From assembly GCA_043801235.1 (NCBI GenBank), contig JAZDMF010000408.1:1-17180 (forward strand): 17,180 nucleotides of DNA. The letters run 5' to 3'. The stretch comes from DAOQAK01 sp043801235. Its GTDB lineage: Bacteria > Bacteroidota > Bacteroidia > Bacteroidales > CG2-30-32-10. Below, in pieces: positions 1-7,164 of this stretch. The translations under genes were made by a program, and so were the position numbers. The notes under the pieces are model-generated. The model made no database searches. It was not told the origin of the DNA and worked only from the letters and a program-made list of their open reading frames with translations. The number at the start of each line of letters is the position of its first letter. Position 1 is the first letter of the stretch.

Positions 1-332
1 AACTGTATATATTTTAAATTTATTTCCACAGGGAATTCAGAACCGTCTTTTCTTTTATGAATGCTTTCAAAAATTCTGATTTTATTTTTCTTGACATCAT
101 CCATTACTCTTTGAAAAATTGAAAGGCTTATGGTAGGATCAATATCAAATACTGTAAGTTTCAGAAATTCATCGTGGTTATAGCCTAATTCCTGCCATGC
201 TTTCATATTGGAATCTATTAAACTTCCGCTCACCGGATCAATTACTTCAATTGCGTCGTTCGACTGATCGATCAGTGCCCGGAACAGTGCCAGTGATTCA
301 TTATTGGTTTCCTGTTGTTTGATTTTATTCAT
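1..332 (-). CDS. PAS-domain protein, N-terminal part (runs off the left edge)
   Basis: The minus strand from an ATG at 330-332 stays open to the window edge, giving 110 codons that start MNKIKQQETNNESLALFRAL. The translation reads as a PAS sensory domain: a helix ending in LIDQSNDAIEVIDP, then a 'SNMKAWQELGYNHDEF' segment that matches the common N..a....GY..eE. pattern, then 'SIHKRKDGSEFPVEIN', the usual end of a PAS fold. PAS domains bind small ligands or cofactors and normally feed a histidine kinase, diguanylate cyclase or regulator domain. That output domain would lie beyond position 1 and cannot be seen. No Shine-Dalgarno sequence precedes the ATG, as is usual in Bacteroidota. A perfect dyad lies just upstream at 348-363. 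I am confident of the PAS call but not of the overall protein type. Confidence 0.8.
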   Translation of the reverse strand, partial: MNKIKQQETNNESLALFRALIDQSNDAIEVIDPVSGSLIDSNMKAWQELGYNHDEFLKLTVFDIDPTISLSIFQRVMDDVKKNKIRIFESIHKRKDGSEFPVEINLKYIQ

Positions 333-347
333 CTTGACAATAATTAA

Positions 348-363
348 ATGTATTGAAATACAT
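348..363 (-). promoter_or_regulatory. Perfect 7+7 dyad upstream of the PAS-protein start
   Basis: The two arms ATGTATT and AATACAT are perfect reverse complements separated by two bases, 16 bp upstream of the ATG of the PAS protein. The spacing and symmetry suit an operator for a dimeric repressor, but AT-rich DNA produces such dyads by chance. No regulator is identified. Confidence 0.3.
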
Positions 364-798
364 GTTAAAGAATGTTTTAAATTTGAATGAATACATTACT
401 CAGATTTTATATTTCAATACCAAGGTTATTCTGCCCGAAATAGAAAGATGTAGTGGGTATAGCCCATATTTGAAAGCGATATATTCGGTAGACGCTCTGC
501 ATTGACTTCTGTATTGGAAGGCATGGATACGCTTTTTCTTCTATGCCATGCTTGGCAGGCAAACACAGTAGTTCTATGAGAATCAGGTCAGCCAGACAGG
601 AAAAGTCAATTATTTTTATAGTAAACAAAAATCAATGCAGTTTCAAAAAAAATAAATTTATTGGCAAATATACATGTTAAAAACTATGAAGCCAAATCCT
701 GAATGTATAATTAAAATTCAAAGCAATTGTATGAAGTCCGTTGTATTGTATGTTTTACAATTCCTTAATCATAATGTCAGTAAAGAACTGTTGATTCA

Positions 799-870
799 CC
801 TCGGTTCTGATCCCGATGGGGTGGAAGCCAAAGAAATCAAATCCATGCACTTCGTGCATTTATTTTTTTT
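799..870 (+). repeat. Duplicated 72-bp element, copy 1, with terminal hairpin and T-run
   Basis: This segment and 981-1052 are near-identical direct repeats. They share 'GATCCCG', 'GGGTGG', the 15-mer GCCAAAGAAATCAAA and the hairpin ATGCACTTCGTGCAT, here at 845-859, followed by a run of T. The hairpin plus T-run looks like a plus-strand intrinsic terminator, yet no gene sits upstream. Differences between the copies lie mainly in the left 30 bases. Confidence 0.7.
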
Positions 871-980
871 TATTTCTTCACAAATTTGCGGTTAACAAGA
901 ATGGGTTACCATTGACCAATGACTATTGACTAAACCTGCTGCCATTAACCAAAAACCTAAAACCCAAAAAGGGATTACTC

Positions 981-1052
981 CCTTCGGTCGTGATCCCGGT
1001 AGGGTGGTAGCCAAAGAAATCAAATCAATGCACTTCGTGCATATATTTTTTT
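981..1052 (+). repeat. Duplicated 72-bp element, copy 2, with terminal hairpin and T-run
   Basis: This is the second copy of the element at 799-870. Its hairpin is at 1028-1042 and is again followed by a T-run. The 15-mer at 1010-1024 is the exact reverse complement of 1120-1134, which spans the discriminator base and CCA end of the neighbouring tRNA-Ser plus 11 bases of its 3' flank. Confidence 0.7.
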
Positions 1053-1090
1053 GTTTCACGTCAATTTTCAAAACAAGTTTTAAAATTGTC

Positions 1091-1122
1091 ATAAAATAAA
1101 AAAACCCTCTTGAGCGGGTTTT
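1091..1122 (-). terminator. Intrinsic terminator of tRNA-Ser
   Basis: Read on the minus strand, the stem AAAACCC/GGGTTTT (1122-1116 with 1107-1101) closes an 8-base loop and is followed by TTTATTTTAT. It lies 8 bases after the tRNA CCA end, so it is well placed to end the tRNA transcript. Confidence 0.75.
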
Positions 1123-1130
1123 GATTTCTT

Positions 1131-1222
1131 TGGCGGAGGGAGGGGGATTCGAACCCCCGGTCCTCCGTATGGCGGACAACGGTTTTCGAGACCGCCGCAT
1201 TCGACCACTCTGCCATCCCTCC
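1131..1222 (-). tRNA. tRNA-Ser(CGA), class II, CCA encoded
   Basis: The minus strand folds as a complete 92-nt tRNA. The acceptor GGAGGGA pairs with TCCCTCC, followed by discriminator G and a genomically encoded CCA. The D-arm region is GGCAGAGTGGTCGAATGC. The anticodon stem GCGGT/ACCGT encloses the loop CTCGAAA, giving anticodon CGA, which reads UCG serine codons. A long variable arm follows, as expected for serine, and then the T-arm GGGGG-TTCGAAT-CCCCC. A TAAATTTG promoter box precedes the gene and an intrinsic terminator follows it, so it appears to be a single-gene unit. Short open frames drawn across it on the minus strand are artefacts. Confidence 0.97.
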
Positions 1223-1233
1223 TGAAATTGCTG

Positions 1234-1241
1234 CAAATTTA
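1234..1241 (-). promoter_or_regulatory. Putative -7 promoter box (TAAATTTG) for tRNA-Ser
   Basis: On the minus strand the sequence TAAATTTG fits the Bacteroidota -7 consensus TAnnTTTG and ends 11 bases before the tRNA 5' end, a suitable distance for transcription to start just ahead of the mature tRNA. No clear TTTG -33 element is seen at the usual spacing. Confidence 0.45.
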
Positions 1242-1269
1242 AATTTATTTTTCAATGAACAGGATGAAT

Positions 1270-2394
1270 TCATGTTTTCATTTTATTCTCAAAGTACTTG
1301 CATGTGCCTGTTTCAATAATTTCAAGAATGATTTTATTAGTGAAATTTCCTATACCTTTCAGGGCGGTCAGTTCGTCTTTTATTTCTGAAACCGGTTTTT
1401 TAAGTTGTGATATTGAATTTGCTGCCAATCCGAAAAAGGATTCCTCGCTATTTATTTGATTTATGTATTGCAGGTGATCAAGCATGACAGTGATTTTATC
1501 ATTCTCACTTAAAATATCAGAAAATAGATTTAGAGGTATTCGGATTGGAATGTGATATTTTTTTACTATTGAAAAAAATATGTTACTGATCGATTTATTA
1601 TATTCACTGCTTGCATTGCCCCAAACGGATGGATAATAAATTTCATCATACTTTTTTATTAATGACGGGTTGAACCTAGATAATACATTTAAAAAATGAT
1701 TTTTCTGTTTTCCATCTTTCAATGTCATGCCGCCGAAAATTATGAAATCAACTCCGGCATCTTTTGCCCTGCTGATGCTTTCTTCCATAATTTCTGCCGT
1801 GTCGGTTACATAAGGTATTACAGGCATCAAAAAAAATCCGCAACTTATTCCTTGCTCTTTAATGATTTTTATCGTTTCTAATCTTTCGGAAGGCAACGGA
1901 ACACATGGTTCAAAGACCCTGCTCATTTCATTATTACAACTTGAAAAACTGAAACTGATGATAGCGCAAGAGTTGTGGTTTATTTTTGAAATGAGATCAA
2001 TGTCTTTAAGTACAAGCGTCGACTTGGTCAGGATATGAACGGGATAATTAAGCTTACTGATAAGTTCGAGTGTTTTTCTTGACAAAAGATATTTTTTTTC
2101 AACAGTCTGATATGTGTCACAAACTCCACCGCCAAGTAATATATATCCTCTCTTCAGTGGGTGTCTTTTTTTCTCAGGATTAAGTTCTTTCTCAAGAATC
2201 TCAACAGCATTAACTTTAACTTCAACATCTTTACCAAAATCGCCATGTACGTTATATTTTTCAGATCTTCCGTCACAATAAGAACAATCATGCATGCAAC
2301 CACGATACAGGTTCATTCCATAGGAGGAGACAAACCAACTGTCAATGCGCTTATGTTTGCGTAAGATAGATTTGGAATAAATATCTTTTATCAT
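1270..2394 (-). CDS. SPL-family radical SAM protein with C-terminal helix-hairpin-helix
   Basis: This 374-residue protein opens with 'YGMNLYRGCMHDCSYC', which carries the radical SAM motif CxxxCxxC (C33, C37, C40). That motif binds a [4Fe-4S] cluster that cleaves S-adenosylmethionine. The glycine-rich ILLGGGVCDTYQ and the 'ILTKSTLVLKDIDLI' and 'SFSSCNNEMSRVFEP' stretches match the spore-photoproduct-lyase-like family (COG1533), which is much broader than true SPL and mostly uncharacterised. Residues about 342-360 (LTALKGIGNF... then NKIILEII) look like a helix-hairpin-helix, which would suggest nucleic acid contact. The organism type does not form spores, so dipicolinate-associated lesion repair is unlikely. 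Possible roles are DNA or RNA repair or modification. The gene stands alone between tRNA-Ser and a pseudogene remnant. Family assignment is firm; substrate is unknown. Confidence 0.85.
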   Translation of the reverse strand: MIKDIYSKSILRKHKRIDSWFVSSYGMNLYRGCMHDCSYCDGRSEKYNVHGDFGKDVEVKVNAVEILEKELNPEKKRHPLKRGYILLGGGVCDTYQTVEKKYLLSRKTLELISKLNYPVHILTKSTLVLKDIDLISKINHNSCAIISFSFSSCNNEMSRVFEPCVPLPSERLETIKIIKEQGISCGFFLMPVIPYVTDTAEIMEESISRAKDAGVDFIIFGGMTLKDGKQKNHFLNVLSRFNPSLIKKYDEIYYPSVWGNASSEYNKSISNIFFSIVKKYHIPIRIPLNLFSDILSENDKITVMLDHLQYINQINSEESFFGLAANSISQLKKPVSEIKDELTALKGIGNFTNKIILEIIETGTCKYFENKMKT

Positions 2395-2559
2395 CCCCGT
2401 TATTAGATAATTCAGTATTATTTATGTTTGGCAAATTTCATTGTTCATCACTATCACTGTTGCTGTTGATAAACTTGTTAGTGCTATTTGCTGCGGCTTA
2501 TAAACTATCTATTTCTCTGCTTAATTCCTGTATTGCTTTTACAAAGTAACAACAAAAAC

Positions 2560-2802
2560 TTATCGTTGAATAACAATTTTCTTTACCGCAGTTCTTTCTT
2601 TGCAAATAATATGAACGAAATAAACTCCATTTGGCACATTAAGGGTTATGGATGCTTCATTAGAATATAATCTTGTTTCATAAAACTTTTTCCCAGGTGT
2701 ATTGAAAATTTTAATATTTTCTATTTTATATTTACTGTTTACTATTTGAAATGTTCAGGTGGTTGGATTGGATTTGGAAAAATGATAATTTCCGAATTTT
2801 GC
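2560..2802 (-). pseudogene. Remnant of a T9SS type A C-terminal sorting domain
   Basis: On the minus strand, codons from 2802 down to the TAA at 2560-2562 translate to a typical type IX secretion sorting tail: 'FSKSNPTT', a stop, 'TFQI', then 'IENIKIFNTPGKKFYET', 'ASITLNVPNGVYFVHI' and a basic end 'TAVKKIVIQR'. These are the family hallmarks: NPxxG near the start, a 'v.ifn..G.k' strand, LPNGvYfv, and a final K(K).v.. strand. An in-frame TGA at 2755-2757 sits exactly where the conserved glycine of NPTTG should be (GGA to TGA), and another stop lies at 2803-2805. No passenger domain is recognisable upstream. This is the tail end of a lost surface or secreted protein, and it indicates that the lineage has or had T9SS. 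Confidence 0.75.
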
Positions 2803-2900
2803 TTATGTCCTTATATACTGCAAACTGCAATAAGTTGAGTTTATGTGTTTACCAAAACAGTCATTATTTGTCATTCATAGTAATTAACTCATGAACTATA

Positions 2901-2935
2901 AATGACCTAATGACTTAATGACAATTAATGACCAT
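2901..2935. repeat. Cluster of AATGAC words
   Basis: Four AATGAC words occur within 35 bases, each preceded by T or A and followed by a different base. The same word recurs in units at 14823-14902 and, as ATTGACC/AATGACT, near 908-931. It looks like a short-word intergenic repeat family of this genome. Confidence 0.5.
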
Positions 2936-3127
2936 TAAAAGAATATTTCCCAACTCACGCTCCTTTCCCGACGAGCGCAAAGGAAGGAAGCAAACTCCTG
3001 TCAAAATTCAAAACCCAGGTAAATAATATTTAGCGCAATATTTGGTTTTGGTAAATAATTATCTTAGCAGAAGGAATTAAGTATGAATTTAATTTCAGAT
3101 AATGAGATTTCCCGTTGAATCAGTGAT

Positions 3128-4135
3128 ATGATGAAAGCTTCCTGTAAATATTTCAGTGTATTAATTTTATTGCCGCTCTGTTTTGTACATGCTGGGAATC
3201 CTTTCGATACGACATATATAAGGGTTTTCAAACAAAATTATACAGTTGTCACTGACATTTATACCAAAGGCATTGATTTTTCAATAAGCCCTTATTTGCA
3301 AATTGATTCCATTGACCTCAGGGAAATAAAATATATGCCTAATGTCAGGAGTTATTATGGCCTGTCTGCTTCATATAAAGGCTGGGGATTGGGTGTATCA
3401 TTAAAAATACCATCACCGGTTAATAGCGACAGCATATACGGCAAAACAACCTTTTATGATTATAAGTTGTCTTTGCACAAGCGTAAATTCGGCGGTACAT
3501 GTTACCTTCGTTATTATAAAGGTTTTTATCTGTATAATCCGGCATTTTTTGACACAACATGGAAGGGAGGAGTTGTACCTCACCGCGATGATATGGAAAT
3601 AGCTACTTTGGGATTCAATGCTTATTATTTATTCAACAATAAAAAATTTTCAATGAAGTCGTTGTTATCACAAAGTGAGCGGCAGCGGAAATCAGCATCA
3701 TCATTCATTCTTCAAGGCGATGTATTTGCTTCTTTTCTTCAAAGTGATTCTACCTTAATCCCTTATTCCGACAAATCGTATTACCAGGATCTGAAAGGAT
3801 TTCAGGATATGTTTTTGTACTCTATATCAGTAATGGGAGGTTATGCTTATTGCTGGATTATTAAAAAGTTTTACGTATGTCCCATGTTGTTCCTGGGGCC
3901 GGGGTATCAGCATAAACTAATGAATGCAGATAAAGGAACCATTATAATGGATAATGCTTTTTTAAAATCCGATTTTAAATTAGCTGTCGGGCATAATGCC
4001 GAATATGTGTACGGGGGTATGTTTTTTGATATCGACTCGAACTTTATGCCGGTGAAGTATGCTAATTTCAAATCATCAGTTTTTATGATTGATTTTTTTA
4101 TTGGGGTTCGGTTTGGAAGAAAAAGAAATGTTTAA
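3128..4135 (+). CDS. Secreted/outer-membrane protein, DUF4421-like
   Basis: A 335-residue protein with a clear Sec signal peptide: basic MMKASCK, hydrophobic YFSVLILLPLCFV, and a probable cleavage after A22 (VHA/GN). The mature part begins NPFDTTYIRVFKQNYTV and has alternating aromatic and polar strands such as 'YYGLSASYKGWGLGVSL' and 'GTCYLRYYKGFYLYNPAFF'. It ends with a strand rich in F, 'FMIDFFIGVRFG', typical of a small outer-membrane beta-barrel. The 'DTTYI...' start and the 'PN..s.yG...sYkg.g' element resemble the Bacteroidota family DUF4421, whose function is unknown. ATG codons at 3128 and 3131 are both possible starts and do not change the signal peptide. No partner genes are nearby. 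The beta-barrel inference is moderate; the family match is from memory of its pattern. Confidence 0.7.
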   Translation: MMKASCKYFSVLILLPLCFVHAGNPFDTTYIRVFKQNYTVVTDIYTKGIDFSISPYLQIDSIDLREIKYMPNVRSYYGLSASYKGWGLGVSLKIPSPVNSDSIYGKTTFYDYKLSLHKRKFGGTCYLRYYKGFYLYNPAFFDTTWKGGVVPHRDDMEIATLGFNAYYLFNNKKFSMKSLLSQSERQRKSASSFILQGDVFASFLQSDSTLIPYSDKSYYQDLKGFQDMFLYSISVMGGYAYCWIIKKFYVCPMLFLGPGYQHKLMNADKGTIIMDNAFLKSDFKLAVGHNAEYVYGGMFFDIDSNFMPVKYANFKSSVFMIDFFIGVRFGRKRNV

Positions 4136-4154
4136 AGTTGGTTGCTGGTTGCCC

Positions 4155-4181
4155 GCTTCGCTCTCGCTCAGCGAGGCGAGC
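4155..4181. repeat. GC-rich hairpin between the DUF4421-like gene and rlmD
   Basis: CTCGC/GCGAG arms around TCA (4163-4175) extend outward through GCTTCGC and GCGAGC with a one-base bulge. The hairpin is strikingly GC-rich against its AT-rich surroundings and is flanked on both sides by GGTTGCTGGTT/TGGTTACTGGTTGC words. It may help end the upstream transcript, although no T-run follows. Confidence 0.5.
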
Positions 4182-4234
4182 TGGTTACTGGTTGCTTGAA
4201 ATGTAAAACCTGAAAAAGTTAGTTTTACTTATAA

Positions 4235-5638
4235 ATGTTGGAATTGAAAAAAAATAATGAAATACTTGAAGGTGTTGAAATAATTGATATTGCTGATGAA
4301 GGGAAGGCTGTAGGCCGGAAAAATGACATGGTGGTATTTGTGAGCGGAGCTGTACCCGGTGATATTGTAGATGTAAAAATTACAAAACGTAAGCGCAGTT
4401 TTATTGAGGGAAAAGTTGAAAAAATAATAAAGCCTTCAACATACAGAGTAAAACCCTTTTGCAAACATTTTGGCATATGCGGGGGCTGCAAGTGGCAGCA
4501 CCTTTCGTACGATACGCAACTTCATTTCAAACAGAAACATGTTGAAGATTGTTTAAGTCGTATCGCCGGTATTGAAACAACTGGAATTCTTATGCCTATC
4601 CTGAAGTGTGACGAGCAGCAATTATACAGGAACAAACTTGAATATACTTTTTCCAACAGGCGTTTCCTTACCCATGAAGATGATTTCGATACACCCAAAC
4701 AATTAAACGGACTTGGCTTTCACATACCCGGACGCTTCGACAAAGTTCTTGATATTGAAGAATGTTTTTTACAGCGCGAACCATCAAATGAAATACGGCT
4801 TGAAATAAAAAAGTTCGCATTATTAAATAATCATGAGTTTTTTAATCTGCGTTCACAAACCGGTTTTCTCAGAAATATTATCATACGCACAACTACGGAT
4901 GAGGTAATGCTGATTGTGGTTTTTTATTACGAAGATAAAACAAAACGCATGGCGCTGCTTGATCATATTTCATCGGTTTTTCCTGAAATTACTTCGCTGA
5001 TGTACGTGATTAACTCAAAACGAAATGATGTTATTTCCGACCTGAGTATAGAGTTGTATAAAGGAAATCCATACATAACTGAAACGATGGAATATCTGAA
5101 TTTCAGGGTAAGTCCGGTTTCGTTTTACCAGACAAATCCATTGCAGGCATATGAGCTTTTTAAAACGGTTCGTGAATTTGCAGGATTGACGGGAAATGAA
5201 ACAGTATATGATCTGTATACCGGAACCGGAAGTATTGCGAATTTTGTTTCACGTAGGGCTGAAAAGGTTGTAGGTATTGAAAATATTGAATCAGCAGTGA
5301 ATGATGCCAGAAGAAATTCAGCTATAAATAATATTAAAAACACTTCATTTTTTTCAGGCGATATGGTAAAGGTGCTGAATGATGAATTCGTGGAAACAAA
5401 CGGACGTCCTGATATTGTGATTGCCGACCCTCCACGCAGCGGCATGCACAAAGATGTGGTTTTTGCTTTGATGAATATATTGCCCGGACGGATTGTTTAT
5501 GTTAGCTGCAATCCTTCAACCCAGGCAAGAGATGTGGAAATTCTTAAAGAAAAATATCATCTCGTAAAATCCCAGGCTGTTGATATGTTCCCGCACACCC
5601 AGCATGTAGAGAATGTTGCCCTTCTTGAAAAAATCTGA
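4235..5638 (+). CDS. rlmD: 23S rRNA (uracil-C5)-methyltransferase, RlmD/RumA family
   Basis: This 467-residue protein has the full architecture of the RumA/TrmA class, which methylates C5 of a uridine using S-adenosylmethionine (U1939 of 23S rRNA for RlmD). An N-terminal TRAM RNA-binding domain spans about residues 8-66 (GKAVGRKNDMVVFVSGAVPG). Iron-sulfur ligands C76, C82, C85 (CKHFGICGGC) and C177 (IEECF) follow. The methyltransferase domain has 'SFYQTNPLQAYELF', the SAM-binding DLYTGTGSIANFV (326-338), DPPRSGM (398-404), the catalytic cysteine C425 in YVSCNPST, and the general-base glutamate E459 in HTQHVENVALL. All key residues are present, so it should be active. Bacteroidota often carry several paralogues of this class, so the exact target uridine is the uncertain part. 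The gene has no operon partner here and is followed by a large hairpin. Confidence 0.9.
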   Translation: MLELKKNNEILEGVEIIDIADEGKAVGRKNDMVVFVSGAVPGDIVDVKITKRKRSFIEGKVEKIIKPSTYRVKPFCKHFGICGGCKWQHLSYDTQLHFKQKHVEDCLSRIAGIETTGILMPILKCDEQQLYRNKLEYTFSNRRFLTHEDDFDTPKQLNGLGFHIPGRFDKVLDIEECFLQREPSNEIRLEIKKFALLNNHEFFNLRSQTGFLRNIIIRTTTDEVMLIVVFYYEDKTKRMALLDHISSVFPEITSLMYVINSKRNDVISDLSIELYKGNPYITETMEYLNFRVSPVSFYQTNPLQAYELFKTVREFAGLTGNETVYDLYTGTGSIANFVSRRAEKVVGIENIESAVNDARRNSAINNIKNTSFFSGDMVKVLNDEFVETNGRPDIVIADPPRSGMHKDVVFALMNILPGRIVYVSCNPSTQARDVEILKEKYHLVKSQAVDMFPHTQHVENVALLEKI

Positions 5639-5703
5639 TGGAAATAAAAATCAGCATTCATTGTTATACTTCAAACGGGTATAAGCTGACATTCAATACT
5701 AAT

Positions 5704-5780
5704 CCCAGCGAAGTACGAATATTTTACGAACTTACGAATTTTGTAGTTCGTAGTTTCGTAACTGTTAGTACTTCGATGGG
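5704..5780. repeat. Long imperfect hairpin downstream of rlmD
   Basis: Outer arms 5704-5716 and 5768-5780 pair over 13 positions with one mismatch (CCCAGCGAAGTAC against GTACTTCGATGGG). Inner arms 5724-5738 and 5747-5761 pair over 15 positions with two mismatches and are built from repeated TACGAA words. The whole 77-base structure fills the gap before feoB. No T-run follows directly, so it is not a classical terminator. Confidence 0.75.
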
Positions 5781-5833
5781 TCAATGAAACGCAAATTGTG
5801 ATCGGTTGCAGTATAAATTTTTTTTATTTTTAA

Positions 5834-5865
5834 TTTGGAATTAATCTAAATAAGATTTAATTTTG
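5834..5865 (+). promoter_or_regulatory. Bacteroidota-type promoter for the feoB-like gene
   Basis: TTTG at 5834-5837 and TAATTTTG at 5858-5865 are separated by 20 bases and match the -33 TTTG and -7 TAnnTTTG consensus exactly. Transcription would begin near 5872 and leave a leader of about 30 bases before the ATG at 5905. I see no Fur-type dyad overlapping it. Confidence 0.6.
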
Positions 5866-5904
5866 CTGCGGAAAAAGTAAAAGGTGGATATTGATAAATA
5901 AAAA

Positions 5905-7137
5905 ATGAGCGGTAAGGTAAAACTGGATTTAATATTAAGTCATAAGATATACGGAGTTATCATTTTTATTGCCGTTATATGGCTTGTGTTCCAGGCAACA
6001 TTCGGGCTAGGGTATTACCCGATGGTGTGGCTTACCGATTTGTTTTTCCTGATAGAGGATATTTCTTTAAAAATTCTGCCCGACGGTGCAATTAAAAGTC
6101 TGCTGGTGAACGGAATTTTAAAAGGAGTTGGAGGAGTCATTGTTTTTCTGCCGAATATTGTAATCCTTTTTTCTTTGCTTTCATTAATGGAAGAATCGGG
6201 ATATATGGCAAGGGTTACCCTGGTAATGGACCGCCTGATGCGTCCGATAGGGTTAAACGGAAAATCATTCATTTCGCTGGTTATGGGATTCGGATGCAAT
6301 GTACCCGCTATAATAGCTGCGCAAAAAATTGAAAACAAAAATTCCCGGCTGATTACAATTCTTATTAATCCGCTGATGTCGTGCAGTTCCCGCTTTACAG
6401 TGTATGTTTTGTTTATTTCTGCTTTTTTTCCGGAAAACTCCGGTACTGTTCTTTTTTTTATTTATTTTTCATCGGTAATAATTGCTGTTCTGTTATCACT
6501 GATTCTTAAAAAATATATTTTCAAAAGTACGCACGAGATTTACAAAACAGGTCTTCCTGTATTACGACTTCCTGCTGTGACAAGGGTTTTGAAATATATG
6601 TGGTATAATTCAAAACTTTTTCTGAATAAAATTGCAGGTGCAATTCTTATCGCTTCTGTTATAATCTGGCTGCTCAGTTATTTTCCCGGCAATTCCGAAA
6701 ATAGAAATATTGAGAAATCCTACATCGGCATGATTGGAAAATTCATTGAACCGGCCATTTCCCCGCTGGGTTTCGACTGGCGCATGGGCATAAGCCTTAT
6801 TTCGGGAGTGGCCGCAAAGGAAACGATCGTTGGTACTCTCAGCGAACTGTACCAGCAGCAGCATAAACCAGGCGATGACAAGAAAAACCTTATCAGCAGC
6901 CTTCAGTCACAAACCTATTTGTCGGGCGATAAAAAAGGAGAAAATGTATTTAATCCCCTGGTGGCATTATCATTTATGTTTTTTGTTTCAATATACACTC
7001 CTTGTATTGCAACGATCACTACGATTAAAAAAACTACAGGAAGTAGAAAGTGGACAATCTTTGTTCTTGCCTATACAACGCTGCTTGCGTGGATTGTTTC
7101 ATTTGCAATTTATAATATTGGAAGTTATTTCATTTGA
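5905..7137 (+). CDS. feoB: FeoB-type ferrous iron transporter core lacking the GTPase domain
   Basis: The 410 residues correspond to the membrane half of FeoB, the Fe(II) permease of the inner membrane. Landmarks are LVFQATFGLG (27-36), 'GILKGVGGVIVFLPNI' (70-85), the first gate motif MGFGCNVPAI (127-136, C131), 'INPLMSCSSRFTVYV' with C160, the second gate 'SGVAAKETIVGTLSELY' (300-316), and YTPCIATI with C367. These conserved cysteines and gate residues are all retained, and about eight hydrophobic segments are visible. Canonical FeoB is 700-800 residues and begins with a G-protein domain and spacer. Here the ATG is preceded in frame by a stop at 5899-5901, and no GTPase sequence exists in the upstream gap. 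No FeoA is adjacent. It is either a split system with the G domain elsewhere or a stand-alone permease. The clean start and the good promoter argue against simple decay. Confidence 0.85.
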   Translation: MSGKVKLDLILSHKIYGVIIFIAVIWLVFQATFGLGYYPMVWLTDLFFLIEDISLKILPDGAIKSLLVNGILKGVGGVIVFLPNIVILFSLLSLMEESGYMARVTLVMDRLMRPIGLNGKSFISLVMGFGCNVPAIIAAQKIENKNSRLITILINPLMSCSSRFTVYVLFISAFFPENSGTVLFFIYFSSVIIAVLLSLILKKYIFKSTHEIYKTGLPVLRLPAVTRVLKYMWYNSKLFLNKIAGAILIASVIIWLLSYFPGNSENRNIEKSYIGMIGKFIEPAISPLGFDWRMGISLISGVAAKETIVGTLSELYQQQHKPGDDKKNLISSLQSQTYLSGDKKGENVFNPLVALSFMFFVSIYTPCIATITTIKKTTGSRKWTIFVLAYTTLLAWIVSFAIYNIGSYFI

Positions 7138-7164
7138 TTTCATGCGTAAGTCAAGTAAAATGGC

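Larger units (their letters stand above)
333..1130. other. Repeat-rich non-coding stretch between the PAS gene and tRNA-Ser
   Basis: I find no convincing gene in this roughly 800-base stretch. The short open frames at 407-628 (minus) and 674-895 (plus) match no family I recognise. What it does contain is a 72-bp element present twice (799-870 and 981-1052), each copy ending in a hairpin plus T-run; a run of ATTGACC/AATGACT-type words at about 908-931; an A/C-rich stretch of CCAAAAACC-like words at about 946-970; and the terminator of the tRNA gene at 1091-1122. It may be a graveyard of small elements rather than a single functional unit. Confidence 0.6.
2395..3127. other. Non-coding stretch with a T9SS-tail remnant and AATGAC words
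   Basis: About 730 bases without an intact gene. The plus-strand open frame at 2488-2670 is a shadow of minus-strand remnant coding sequence (2560-2802). Beyond it, 2901-2935 holds four AATGAC words at short intervals, and 2960-2985 holds a purine/pyrimidine patch with TCCTTT and AAAGGA arms. The last 120 bases before the DUF4421-like gene are AT-rich, and I found no exact TAnnTTTG box there. Confidence 0.55.

Noticed and set aside
407..628. 73-codon minus-strand open frame as a gene
   Set aside because: No recognisable family, odd composition with an isolated position, and no supporting promoter. Treated as chance.
799..870. Complete degraded tRNA in the duplicated element
   Set aside because: Only the GCCA-like end and a vague T-arm-like GGTTCTGATCC match. 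No acceptor or anticodon stem can be formed, so a tRNA call is not supported.
674..895. 73-codon plus-strand open frame
   Set aside because: Most of its second half is the duplicated non-coding element with its hairpin and T-run.
892..1273. Two minus-strand open frames across the tRNA
   Set aside because: They translate through tRNA-Ser and its terminator, so the apparent proteins are artefacts.
2488..2670. 60-codon plus-strand hydrophobic open frame
   Set aside because: It lies antisense to the T9SS tail remnant, whose family signature is clear, so the plus-strand frame is a shadow.
2755..2757. TGA read as glycine (recoded UGA) in the T9SS tail
   Set aside because: Intact genes in this window end with TGA (rlmD, feoB, the NuoE-like gene), so TGA is a normal stop. 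The tail also lacks a passenger domain and has a second stop upstream.
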